This document shows, one piece after another, positions 45,239-53,233 of a stretch of DNA of 64,000 bases. The stretch comes from Paenibacillus senegalimassiliensis (lineage in GTDB: Bacteria; Bacillota; Bacilli; Paenibacillales; Paenibacillaceae): NCBI RefSeq assembly GCF_001486585.1, contig NZ_LN909046.1, forward strand, positions 372,001 to 436,000, given 5' to 3'. The notes beneath the pieces are model-generated. The model was given only the letters and a program-made list of their open reading frames with translations, was not told the origin of the DNA and made no database searches. Position numbers and translations under genes: made by a program. Every line of letters starts with the position of its first letter. Position 1 is the stretch's first letter.

Positions 45239-46327
45239 ATGAGTTCTAACCATCAGGCTCTACCTCCCCGGGGCAAAGGGCAAAAAGTCCCTTCAAAAAA
45301 ACCGGGAAGAAAAAGAAAGAAATCCGGCGGTTTTGCTCGTTTCTTAAAGTTTGTGCTGACGCTCATGATCATCGGAATAATCGGGGTTGGATTATATGCG
45401 GGCTATTTATTTTATACGGCTGATCAAGTGATAGATGCGACCGGTACGTCGGAGAACGTGGCGCCGGAGCAATCGGCTAAGGTCAAGCCCATTACAATGT
45501 TGCTGCTGGGTACAGATTATCGCCCGGAGACGGGGACACATCTCAGCGACGTCATGATGGTCATCTCGATGAATCCGGAGACCAAATCGGCAACGGTTGT
45601 TTCATTGCCGAGGGATACCAAGCTTGAACTTGACGGGTATAAGACGAACAAGATTAATGCGTTCTATCCGAATTTCCTGGCAGCCGAGAAGAAATCGGGG
45701 ATTTCTGCGGAGCAGGAAATGAAGACGATGATGAGCAAATTTTTTGATATTTCAATTGATTATGTTACCGTGCTGAACTTTCAGGGCTTCCGCGATGTAG
45801 TGGACTCACTAGGCGGTGTGGATGTTAATGTTGATGCGGACATGTGCTATCGGGATCGCGCAGACGGTACAGATATCAACTTGAAGCAGGGGCCACAGCA
45901 TTTGGACGGAGAAGATGCCCTCGGCTTTGTGCGCTATCGTAAGTCGAACTGCAAGCCGAAGACCAAGGGGTCCGATGACTTCGATCGCAACCGCCGTCAG
46001 AATGAGGTGCTTCATGGCTTGATTGATCAGGCTAAATCATTAAACGGCGTGATGGGAGCCGGTAAGGTGATTGAGTCGGTCGGCAAGAATATGGAGACTG
46101 ATCTGGAATCGCAGCAAATGAAAAATATGATTCAGGCCTACTGGAGCATATCGAAGGAAAATGTTGACTTTATGCCGGTAACCGGTGAATGGAAGAGCCC
46201 TTATGTTTATTTGCATCAGAGTGAGCTGGAGGCGGCAAAGCAGGCTTTGAGCAATGAGCTTGCCGGGACGAAGACGGCAAACGTGGCGGATGATGGCGAA
46301 GGTGCAGAACCTCCGGCAGGCAACTGA
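45239..46327 (+). CDS. LytR-CpsA-Psr family glycopolymer transferase
   Basis: LCP enzymes attach teichoic acid or other anionic polymers from undecaprenyl carriers to peptidoglycan. The 362-residue protein has a basic cytoplasmic N-terminus (PSKKPGRKRKKSGG), one membrane helix (about 33-58) and an extracellular LCP domain. Conserved residues are in LLLGTDYR, HLSDVMMVISMNP, VVSLPRDTKLEL, VNVDADM and DGEDALGFVRYRK. ATG 45239 is preferred (AAGGTG 9 bases away) over GTG 45227. Confidence 0.93.
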   Translation: MSSNHQALPPRGKGQKVPSKKPGRKRKKSGGFARFLKFVLTLMIIGIIGVGLYAGYLFYTADQVIDATGTSENVAPEQSAKVKPITMLLLGTDYRPETGTHLSDVMMVISMNPETKSATVVSLPRDTKLELDGYKTNKINAFYPNFLAAEKKSGISAEQEMKTMMSKFFDISIDYVTVLNFQGFRDVVDSLGGVDVNVDADMCYRDRADGTDINLKQGPQHLDGEDALGFVRYRKSNCKPKTKGSDDFDRNRRQNEVLHGLIDQAKSLNGVMGAGKVIESVGKNMETDLESQQMKNMIQAYWSISKENVDFMPVTGEWKSPYVYLHQSELEAAKQALSNELAGTKTANVADDGEGAEPPAGN

Positions 46328-46330
46328 CGA

Positions 46331-46360
46331 TTGAATGCAAGTTTTGCTCCGTGATATAAT
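46331..46360 (+). promoter_or_regulatory. Sigma-A promoter with extended -10
   Basis: TTGAAT (46331-46336), 18 bp, TATAAT (46355-46360), with TGA directly before the -10 giving an extended -10. It drives the pyridoxamine-oxidase-fold gene at 46436. Confidence 0.78.
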
Positions 46361-46435
46361 ACAATTAACTTAACAGGACAGCTACACGTCTTCAGTTCAA
46401 ACCATGAATGGCTATGTACAGGAGGGCTGGTCGTA

Positions 46436-46888
46436 ATGTCTGAGATTGTTACTCAATTATCCGATTCACTTCTTGCCACTTTCCAGTCCGAAACATTTGT
46501 TTTGCTGAACACGATTGATCAGGAATCCGGTGGGCCTACATCCAGTGCCATATCCTGGATTTATGCAGCCGATCCTGCTACATTGCGTCTGGCATTGGAT
46601 CACCGCTCCAGGCTGGTTGGCAATATTCAGGCTAACCCACGTGTGACAGTGACGGTGTTTGGCCAGGATACGATCTATGCTATTAATGGTCAGGCAAGGG
46701 TGGTTCAGGACCCGCTGGAGGGAGTATCCTTCCGGATGTGTTGCTTTGACATTCAAATTGACGCGGTGCGCAATGCGCTGTTCTACGGCGCGCAGTTGGT
46801 GTCTGCTCCAGAGTATTCTAAAACTTATGATCAGCGTGCTGCGGACATGCTGGATGCTCAAGTCTTTGCCGCAATGAAAAAAGCCTAG
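46436..46888 (+). CDS. Pyridoxamine 5'-phosphate oxidase family (flavin split-barrel) protein
   Basis: A 150-residue protein with the FMN-binding split-barrel pattern: FVLLNTIDQESGGPTSSAISWIYAAD, LRLALDHRSRLVGNIQANPRVTVTVFG, then AINGQARVV. It lacks the substrate residues that would show it makes pyridoxal phosphate, so it is better read as a small FMN- or F420-type oxidoreductase of unknown substrate. CAGGAGG precedes ATG 46436. It is monocistronic, with its stop codon inside the terminator stem. Confidence 0.85.
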   Translation: MSEIVTQLSDSLLATFQSETFVLLNTIDQESGGPTSSAISWIYAADPATLRLALDHRSRLVGNIQANPRVTVTVFGQDTIYAINGQARVVQDPLEGVSFRMCCFDIQIDAVRNALFYGAQLVSAPEYSKTYDQRAADMLDAQVFAAMKKA

Positions 46889-46912
46889 CGATCTGTTCGC
46901 TGGGCTTTTTTC
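46876..46912 (+). terminator. Intrinsic terminator overlapping the stop codon
   Basis: AAAAAAGCCTAGCGA and TCGCTGGGCTTTTTT form the stem around TCTGT. The TAG stop of the upstream gene (46886-46888) is in the left arm. It is A-rich on the left and T-rich on the right, so it can work in both directions for the convergent ylaJ gene. Confidence 0.88.
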
Positions 46913-46926
46913 CTGTTAAGGACAAA

Positions 46927-47514
46927 CTAACGTTGATTTTTCGGGTTTTGTTGTTGTTTAATGCTTCCAGGGGTTTTAGGCAGTTGCTTTGGGTTTATAC
47001 CTTCTGGTGGCTGGGTGTCGCTAGGCATCTGAGGTACAATCCGACCGATGATGTCTGCAAGTTCGGTGGCAAAGCCGGAGATTGGGTGACCTTCCCGAAT
47101 TTTCTGCCCAATTTCTGCAATTCGTTGATTTAAATCAATGTCTGCTGTAACAATGGCGTTAGCACCGTGTTTATCTTTGCGCAGAGCTTCGGCTACCGTA
47201 TATTTGATACTTCCGACACGAGCTCGTTCAAGCTTGCTGTCTACATCGATGCCAACGACGGCAGTCTTGCCCATGATGACACAATGTGCGCCTTGAACGC
47301 CAGGTACCTTGGTGACAAGCTCCTCTAAATAGATTTGTTTGTCTCGATCTGTCAAGTTCTCTTTGTCGGTCAAATTGTTGGTATTCATATCTGCACTTTG
47401 TGCCCGGGGGACATTCTCCGTTTGATCTCGTGGAGAGGGTGATGCCTTTTCAGTATTAGTACCGCAGCTCGTCAGCAGGGAAGCTAACAATAGCAAACAC
47501 AGCCAAATTCGCAT
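46927..47514 (-). CDS. ylaJ: YhcN/YlaJ family sporulation lipoprotein
   Basis: A 195-residue predicted lipoprotein. The short signal MRIWLCLLLLASLLTSC has the lipobox LTSC (C17). The conserved domain (LVTKVPGVQGAHCVIMGKTAVVGIDVDSKL...ADIDLNQRIAEIGQKIREGHPISGFATELADIIGRIVP) is that of YhcN/YlaJ, found in spores, possibly at the inner membrane or cortex. The tail is Pro/Gln-rich. AAAGGA lies upstream. It is divergent from ylaK; in Bacillus ylaJ and ylaK are also neighbours. Confidence 0.88.
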   Translation of the reverse strand: MRIWLCLLLLASLLTSCGTNTEKASPSPRDQTENVPRAQSADMNTNNLTDKENLTDRDKQIYLEELVTKVPGVQGAHCVIMGKTAVVGIDVDSKLERARVGSIKYTVAEALRKDKHGANAIVTADIDLNQRIAEIGQKIREGHPISGFATELADIIGRIVPQMPSDTQPPEGINPKQLPKTPGSIKQQQNPKNQR

Positions 47515-47645
47515 ATTTCATCCGTCCTTTCGGAATTGAGCTCTTGGGATATTCGCAGGTTCTAACATTCAAGCTTAGATTACCCGGGACGGCAAAAATT
47601 ATGTACGAATTCAAAGAGGCTGCAATGACCGCGGTGGAGGGGATA

Positions 47646-48980
47646 ATGGTGAAAAAGATCTTTGTATTGGATACCAATGTTCTGCTGCATGATCCAAATG
47701 CTATATTCGCCTTTGAGGAGCATGAGGTGGTTATTCCGGCCGTTGTGCTGGAGGAAATCGATACCAAGAAACGTAATGCGGACGAAATTGGACGCAACGC
47801 CAGGGGCGTATCCCGTTTGCTGGATGGACTTCGTGAGACGGGTCATTTACATGATGGGGTCCCGCTCAAGGGAGGCGGACGAATCAAGGTTGAGATGAAT
47901 CATCGTAGCTTCATCAAGGTTCAGGAAATGTTTGGGGAAGCCACGAATGATAACCGAATTCTTGCTGTGGCTCTGAATTATCATTTGGAGGAAGCCGAGC
48001 AACCTGAGCCACGTGCGGTAGTGCTGGTTAGCAAGGACGTCTTGGTTCGAATCAAAGCTGATGTTCTGGGGCTAACCGCCGAGGATTATTTGTCCGACCG
48101 TACCGTAGGACCAAGCGATATGTATGCAGGCTATTCAACCATTAAGGTGCATCCATCGGTCATTGATGAATTCTATACGTATCGTTCATTACCGATCAAG
48201 CCGATGGGTTTAAATTTCACCCTTTACCCTCATGAGTTTGTTATTTTGAAAGATGAAATGGGCAGTGGAAAATCTGCCTTGCTGAAGGTTAATGAAGATG
48301 CTACCAGGATGGAGCCGCTATATTTGAGTAATGAGCCAGTTTGGGGAATTAGCGCTCGTAATGCCCAACAGCGAATGGCTTTGGAGTTGCTGCTGAATGA
48401 TGATATTCCCTTGGTTACCATAACCGGCAAGGCAGGAACAGGGAAAACATTATTAGCTTTGGCAGCCGGGCTTCTCAAGGTCGAGGATGAACACAAGTAT
48501 AAGAAATTGTTGATTGCGCGGCCGGTTGTCCCGATGGGTAAGGATATCGGTTACCTCCCGGGGGAGAAAGAAGAGAAGTTGCGGCCATGGATGCAGCCGA
48601 TCTATGATAACCTGGAATTTTTGTTCGATACCAAGAAATCCGGGGATATTGATAAGATTCTGATGGGACTGGGCAGTATTCAGGTTGAGGCGTTGACGTA
48701 TATTCGCGGACGTTCGATCCCTGGACAGTTCATTATCGTGGATGAAGCACAGAACTTGTCACGTCACGAAGTGAAGACCATCGTATCGCGCGTTGGGGAA
48801 GGCAGTAAAATCATACTGATGGGCGATCCTGAGCAGATTGATCACCCTTATCTGGACTTCTCCAGTAATGGACTAACGAGTCTGGTAGACCGCTTCCGTG
48901 ATCAGGGTCTCAGCGGGCATATTACCCTGGAGAAGGGCGAACGCTCCAAGCTGGCTCAACAAGCTGCCGATTTGCTGTAA
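47646..48980 (+). CDS. ylaK: PIN-domain PhoH-like ATPase (YlaK)
   Basis: A 444-residue PhoH2-type protein: an N-terminal PIN ribonuclease domain (FVLDTNVLLHDP, acidic D9; later EEID and NDNRIL) fused to a PhoH ATPase domain with Walker A TGKAGTGKT (about 260) and Walker B FIIVDEAQNLSRHE. Family members act on RNA as helicase-nuclease. ATG 47646 follows GGAGGGG closely; GTG 47649 is equally possible. The frame is open to 47544 but homologues start at the PIN domain. Confidence 0.94.
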   Translation: MVKKIFVLDTNVLLHDPNAIFAFEEHEVVIPAVVLEEIDTKKRNADEIGRNARGVSRLLDGLRETGHLHDGVPLKGGGRIKVEMNHRSFIKVQEMFGEATNDNRILAVALNYHLEEAEQPEPRAVVLVSKDVLVRIKADVLGLTAEDYLSDRTVGPSDMYAGYSTIKVHPSVIDEFYTYRSLPIKPMGLNFTLYPHEFVILKDEMGSGKSALLKVNEDATRMEPLYLSNEPVWGISARNAQQRMALELLLNDDIPLVTITGKAGTGKTLLALAAGLLKVEDEHKYKKLLIARPVVPMGKDIGYLPGEKEEKLRPWMQPIYDNLEFLFDTKKSGDIDKILMGLGSIQVEALTYIRGRSIPGQFIIVDEAQNLSRHEVKTIVSRVGEGSKIILMGDPEQIDHPYLDFSSNGLTSLVDRFRDQGLSGHITLEKGERSKLAQQAADLL

Positions 48981-49020
48981 GCTTTTACTTGATCGCACAA
49001 TATATTATTCTCAATAACAA

Positions 49021-49067
49021 GAGCCTGGGAATTGGCAGCATTGCCTTTTGCCAGGCTCTATCTTTTT
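49021..49067 (+). terminator. Intrinsic terminator of ylaK
   Basis: GAGCCTGG and CCAGGCTC pair around an inner GGCA/TGCC-type hairpin, followed by TATCTTTTT. The T-run merges into TTTTTGAACCACCTCTATTA (49062-49081), which is identical to the right edge and flank of copy E and may be the solo end of a lost repeat copy. Confidence 0.8.
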
Positions 49068-49088
49068 GAACCACCTCTATTAGTACGT

Positions 49089-49256
49089 GTTCAAAAAGTC
49101 GAATTTTCAGGACCGAGAAGGTTGGATGAAGCTAGGGACTGAGTAGCGGAGCGTACGTAGTGGGTACGTGAGCAACGGAAGGCCCGGGTGAATTCAAGAT
49201 TCGATGTCGAGTTCACTCCTTGAACAACTTCGTTCTGGGAAGATGACTTTTTGAAC
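49089..49256 (-). repeat. Interspersed inverted-repeat element, copy E (short form)
   Basis: A 168-bp element with perfect GTTCAAAAAGTC/GACTTTTTGAAC ends, the reverse complement of copies A and B with high identity, including ACGTACGTAGTGGGTACGTG in the centre. It follows the ylaK terminator. Its right flank (CACCTCTATTAG) repeats the sequence just left of the element, consistent with a tandem loss or target duplication. Confidence 0.9.
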
Positions 49257-49379
49257 CACCTCTATTAGGAGATGTAGCAATTATTTACGGGACAAGTCAA
49301 GCTTCGATTTGCTACAATGTGGAGTATCGGATAACAAATTGGCTCACGCTCCTACATTTGCGGAGAGGAAGAAACTGGT

Positions 49380-50657
49380 GTGAAGCGAAAAAACCATGGA
49401 TTGCTGTTTGCTGTTTTGCTGCTCGCATTGATTAGCTTGTCTCCTAGTGAAGAAACCACATTGATTCGTTCCGAAGATCGTGGAGAGTCTCAGCCTGTTC
49501 ACCCTCAAGAGCAGCAAATCCAGGAGGAGACGGGTCAAATTCGAGTAGCTGTACAGATGGACGATTCTGACTTCAGGCGACTTGACGAGATGAACCGCCA
49601 ATTTATGGACACTTACTCCGTACAAGTCGAGCTGATAAACGTTCCTTCTACGGAGACCTATGAGGCTTACCAGCGGAGATTGATGAAGCTCGGCGAATCT
49701 CCTGATGTGCTGTTAATGAATAATACATCCATTCGCCGGTTTGCGGCGGATGGATATCTGCTGCCGACGGAAGGCTACTACGCGGGCTCCTTGTCGGGCG
49801 AGGTACTTGGCTTATCCTTACTTCCTAACGAATGGAATGGTTATGTATGGGGAGTACCACTAGATATAGATCCTTATGTGTTTGTGTACGACGTTGCTCA
49901 GTTAAAGCTATTCGGCTTGGAGCAAGTTCCGGCCTCGGAGGCGGAGTGGACAACACTACTCACAGCTTATCAGAAACAAAATCCTGACACGCCTCTCCTG
50001 GGTCTGGATTATCACGACCCCTATGCGGCTATAACTTTATTATGGCAGCTTGCAGGCGGAGCGGCTTCGGAATATACGACGTTTCCCTTTGTTGCGGAGG
50101 AGAAGGTACCATTGCTGGTGCAGCAGTTGGAACTGCTGCGGCCCGGCATGGTTGATCTGAACGGGGAGCAATCATTCGGAGCAGATGCCTGGCAGCCTTT
50201 ATTAGCAGGGGAGTTGCCCATGATTCTGGCCCCAGCTTCAGAGATAGGTAAGCAAATGGTCGGCACGACTTCCGTCTCAATTTGGCTGCCTGATATCAAA
50301 CCGAATATGAGAACAACGTGGATTTCCGGAAGGAGTTATGTAGTATCCTCGCAGACAGATCATCCCGAAGCCGCAGGGATGTGGATTTCCGAGATGACCG
50401 CTGCGTTAAATCAGCCTCGCTGGTATGAGGCTACAGGGCATCTTCCGGTGATAAAGACCATGTATTACGAAGCGGGTAATCCTATCATGCCAAACTGGGT
50501 TCCACCTGCCCTCGCTGCTGGTTCAGGCGGGGCTTTGCCTGCTGGACCTTTATTGCCAAGGCAAATGGAGCAACTGGCACAAGCCACATCCACTTATCTT
50601 CAGGCGGAGATCAACGCGAAGCAATATCGCGCTTCATTAATTCAAATTGGCAAATAG
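49380..50657 (+). CDS. Orphan extracellular solute-binding protein (family 1)
   Basis: A 425-residue protein with a sugar-binding-protein fold: QIRVAVQMDDSDFRRLDEMNRQF, VQVELINVPSTETYEAYQRRLM, SPDVLLMN, then GYVWGVPLDIDPYVFVYDV and an aromatic-rich C-terminus. The N-terminus MKRKNHGLLFAVLLLALISLSPSEE has a hydrophobic core but no lipobox cysteine, so it is either secreted or held by an uncleaved helix. The start is GTG 49380, with GGAGAGGAAG upstream. No permease or ATPase gene is adjacent. Ligand is unknown. Confidence 0.8.
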   Translation: MKRKNHGLLFAVLLLALISLSPSEETTLIRSEDRGESQPVHPQEQQIQEETGQIRVAVQMDDSDFRRLDEMNRQFMDTYSVQVELINVPSTETYEAYQRRLMKLGESPDVLLMNNTSIRRFAADGYLLPTEGYYAGSLSGEVLGLSLLPNEWNGYVWGVPLDIDPYVFVYDVAQLKLFGLEQVPASEAEWTTLLTAYQKQNPDTPLLGLDYHDPYAAITLLWQLAGGAASEYTTFPFVAEEKVPLLVQQLELLRPGMVDLNGEQSFGADAWQPLLAGELPMILAPASEIGKQMVGTTSVSIWLPDIKPNMRTTWISGRSYVVSSQTDHPEAAGMWISEMTAALNQPRWYEATGHLPVIKTMYYEAGNPIMPNWVPPALAAGSGGALPAGPLLPRQMEQLAQATSTYLQAEINAKQYRASLIQIGK

Positions 50658-50673
50658 CTTAGCGTAGCCGCAA

Positions 50674-51771
50674 TCATAATGATAATTTTAGCTTAACAAT
50701 CAGAGTTCCCTTAGAGACGGCCACGGCAGTTGCCTCCACAAAGGGGACTATTTTTTTGGGATAAAAGCCCAAATCAAAATCATGCTCCAATTCCTGGCGC
50801 GTGGTATCGGGCAAGGCGAGCCCGTTGAACATTAAGCGATCAACATGGAAGGTGATGGAGTTAACCGGTTCCTGCTCTACCGTGTAATGGCCTTCGACCT
50901 TAAGTTCCAATCCCTCCTGACTGCCTTGAACAACAATTTTGTCTTGCTCAAATTGGAAATTTATATCTTGCAGAAGCTCGTTTTGACGATGTAGAAATTC
51001 ATTAAGTTCTTGTTCTTGAATTACAAGCTGATATCCGCCCTTCTCAGAGATAAGACTGTTCTCATACTGAGAGAGGAAGCTGGGGAACTGTGACATCGCA
51101 GAGGCCAAGGCCTGGAAATATTTGCGTAGCTCAAGTAGTCCGGTATGCTCCCAGTAGGCGGTCAATTCTTCAATCATGGCTTGCAGCTTCTCGGGATCTG
51201 CACTAAGTGCTATTGATTCATCTACGTATTGTCGTAATGAGGCTACTCTGCTTCGCTGTTGTCTAAGCTCAATCTTTGATCGGTCCAATTCAAGCAGACG
51301 ATTGTCTAGCTGCTGTTTGATGGTCGACAGTGAGGCATACTCGTTTTTGTAATCTTGCAGTACGATACGGTCACGCTCCAAAATGATGGCATAATAATCA
51401 ATCATGGCAAAGAAATCTTTCAAGCTGCCGGCAGAGAGCAACGCACCTAAGAAGTTCTGCTGTTCTCCCATGTAATAAGCACGCAGTCTCGCTCCGGCTC
51501 GTTCACGACTGGTGTGGATTTGCTGATTTTTAGCCTCCAGACGCTCCTCTAATTTGGCAAGATCGATTTGCATTTGGTTTTGTTGTATTTCAATCCGGTT
51601 AATCTCCCGGTCAATTTCTTTGATCGATAAGCTTTGTTCAAGTACCTGTTGTTCCTGCGGGGAGAACGGTGCGGCCTGAAGGGTCGCGGAGAAAGGATAG
51701 GTAGCGAATAGGAATAGCAACAGAAACAAGGACAATCTGCGTTTTCTCAAAAGCGATCCTCTCCTGTTCAT
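50674..51771 (-). CDS. Secreted coiled-coil protein with CwlO/PcsB-like N-terminal domain
   Basis: A 365-residue protein not recognised as a named gene. A basic N-terminus and hydrophobic core (about 12-33, ending TLQAAP) make a signal peptide. Residues about 38-215 are strongly coiled-coil with the hallmark RLRAYYMGEQQNFLGALLSAGSLKDFFAMIDY, the pattern found in the coiled-coil part of CwlO/PcsB-type hydrolases regulated by FtsEX. No NlpC/P60, CHAP or M23 domain follows. Instead there is a C-terminal domain (about 235-365) that ends in beta-rich sequence. It might regulate a hydrolase or be a scaffold. It is convergent with the orphan binding protein. Confidence 0.7.
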   Translation of the reverse strand: MNRRGSLLRKRRLSLFLLLFLFATYPFSATLQAAPFSPQEQQVLEQSLSIKEIDREINRIEIQQNQMQIDLAKLEERLEAKNQQIHTSRERAGARLRAYYMGEQQNFLGALLSAGSLKDFFAMIDYYAIILERDRIVLQDYKNEYASLSTIKQQLDNRLLELDRSKIELRQQRSRVASLRQYVDESIALSADPEKLQAMIEELTAYWEHTGLLELRKYFQALASAMSQFPSFLSQYENSLISEKGGYQLVIQEQELNEFLHRQNELLQDINFQFEQDKIVVQGSQEGLELKVEGHYTVEQEPVNSITFHVDRLMFNGLALPDTTRQELEHDFDLGFYPKKIVPFVEATAVAVSKGTLIVKLKLSL

Positions 51772-51820
51772 AGTTGTACTATATATATGTGGGCAGGCAT
51801 CAAAAATAGCAACAGTTATG

Positions 51821-51857
51821 AAAAAAGACGTTCCGGTCTTAGACCGAAGCGTCTTCT
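51821..51857 (-). terminator. Intrinsic terminator of the DUF2626 gene
   Basis: On the minus strand AAGACGCTTCGGTC and GACCGGAACGTCTT form a stem with a TAA loop, followed by TTTTCAT. It lies just after the minus-strand DUF2626 gene. Confidence 0.85.
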
Positions 51858-51876
51858 TGAGTGTATAAATTTTAAA

Positions 51877-52113
51877 TTACAGGGGTAAGCCCATCTTGAA
51901 AATTGTCCAGTAGCTAAAGCCAGTAAAAGCGACGATCATGTACCCCCAAAAGAGCAGGATGTAGGTTCTTTCCGTAAACTTAAGGTAACCGAAGAGAACG
52001 AAAAACGCCGTTTGCATGAAGAAAAGCAAAGCCATTTCTGTCAGATCACCCGCAAACGCCATCAGTCCAATGATCAGGGTGAAGAAACCAAGAACACGGA
52101 ACATGCGTGCCAC
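51877..52113 (-). CDS. yqgY: DUF2626 membrane protein (YqgY-like)
   Basis: A 78-residue protein with three predicted membrane helices (about 6-22, 27-43 and 52-70). The opening MARMFRVLGFFTLIIGLMAFAGD and the ERTYI segment match YqgY of Bacillus subtilis (DUF2626), function unknown. The start is GTG at 52113 with AAGGGGGAT upstream. It has its own promoter and terminator. Confidence 0.82.
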   Translation of the reverse strand: MARMFRVLGFFTLIIGLMAFAGDLTEMALLFFMQTAFFVLFGYLKFTERTYILLFWGYMIVAFTGFSYWTIFKMGLPL

Positions 52114-52160
52114 GAATAAATCCCCCTTTCTTATGTATCACGACAACCTATTTTCCCCTA

Positions 52161-52189
52161 ATTATAACCTTTAGGCTGGGAAGTGTAAA
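52161..52189 (-). promoter_or_regulatory. Sigma-A promoter of the DUF2626 gene
   Basis: On the minus strand: TTTACA (complement of 52184-52189), 17 bp, TATAAT (complement of 52161-52166). Transcription would begin near 52154, about 40 bases before the GTG. Confidence 0.8.
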
Positions 52190-52454
52190 CGAAAAGTCAA
52201 CATTATGACAAATAAATATATTGCAATTGTGATTTATTTAATGTCTCTTATTGTTTGGTTGAACTAAAGAAATTTATTTCGATCTGTGTCATGTATGGAC
52301 AACCTTGATTTTGGAAATACATTTTAGTATCAAATAGATTCTATGAACTCTATGAGAGGCATAGAAATGAAGTAAGAAGCATTTTATCCATACGCTCACC
52401 AAATGCTGGTGAGAAGACGGTCAGATTAGGATGTCGTTAGGAGGTTTTTATAGC
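52190..52454. other. AT-rich intergenic region before rsfA
   Basis: About 265 bp, clearly richer in A and T than the surrounding genes, with no coding frame. It holds a small hairpin, CTCACC-AAATGCT-GGTGAG (52395-52413), and near the end the ribosome site of rsfA (TTAGGAGG). A sporulation promoter is expected here, but no match is good enough to place it. Confidence 0.5.
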
Positions 52455-53108
52455 ATGACAGCGGTGAGACAAGATGCATGGAGTACAGAAGATGATTTGA
52501 TTTTGGCCGAGGTGACGCTTCGGCATATTCGCGAGGGCAGCACACAGTTAACTGCCTTTGAAGAAGTCGGGGAGCGTATTGGTCGAACGGCTGCCGCTTG
52601 CGGATTCCGTTGGAACAGTTGTGTCCGCAAGAAATACGAGGCGGCCATTGGTATTGCCAAGGCTCAGAGACAAAAACGTAATTATTTAAAGAAGCAGGCT
52701 CCATTATCGGTAAGTTCCGGTATTGCGTCCTTGACCTCGGTAGAGGTGGATGATGGGGGGTACCGGAGTGATGTCGTCACGGAAGAGACGATTTCCATTG
52801 ATGCGGTTATTCGTTTCCTGCGTGGATGGAAGAATACGGTTCAGGATACGAACCGCCATGTGAAGTTGCTTGAGAAGGAGCTGCAGGAGAAAGACGAGGA
52901 ACTTGCCGTACTTCGCGAAGAGAATGACCGCTTGTCAGCCCAGGTCAATGAGGTTCAGACCGATTATCGGGTAGTCAACGATGATTACAAGGCGTTGATT
53001 CAAATTATGGATCGCGCCAGACGACTCGCTTTCTTAAATGAAGAGGAAGATGAAAGTAAGTCAAGGTTCAAGATGGATGCTAACGGCAATTTAGAACGTA
53101 TTGAATAA
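52455..53108 (+). CDS. rsfA: RsfA family prespore transcription factor
   Basis: A 217-residue Myb/SANT-type DNA-binding protein. The N-terminus ([51 protein letters not shown]) is the RsfA/YlbO signature; RsfA tunes sigma-F dependent genes in the Bacillus prespore. A Ser-rich linker leads to a C-terminal coiled coil (about 120-185, [23 protein letters not shown]). ATG 52455 has AGGAGG upstream. Its place next to panE parallels ylbO-ylbQ in Bacillus. Confidence 0.9.
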   Translation: MTAVRQDAWSTEDDLILAEVTLRHIREGSTQLTAFEEVGERIGRTAAACGFRWNSCVRKKYEAAIGIAKAQRQKRNYLKKQAPLSVSSGIASLTSVEVDDGGYRSDVVTEETISIDAVIRFLRGWKNTVQDTNRHVKLLEKELQEKDEELAVLREENDRLSAQVNEVQTDYRVVNDDYKALIQIMDRARRLAFLNEEEDESKSRFKMDANGNLERIE

Positions 53109-53126
53109 GAATAAGTGAGTAAGCGA

Positions 53127-53153
53127 AAATCCGCCGATAAGGCGGCTTTTTTG
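53127..53153 (+). terminator. Intrinsic terminator of rsfA
   Basis: ATCCGCC and GGCGGCT pair around GATAA, followed by TTTTTTGC. Confidence 0.88.
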
Positions 53154-53233
53154 CGTGCAGAGGGGCAGGTCTGTTATAAACATTAATAGGAAGTATTGAC
53201 CAGAGAAAGTTGATTGAAAGGGCGGTACTAAGT

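Noticed and set aside
52358..52386. GCATA ... CATTTTA as a sigma-F or sigma-G promoter of rsfA
   Set aside because: The spacing (16 bp) does not suit the sigma-G -10, and the sigma-F -10 pattern is absent, so the promoter cannot be placed with confidence.
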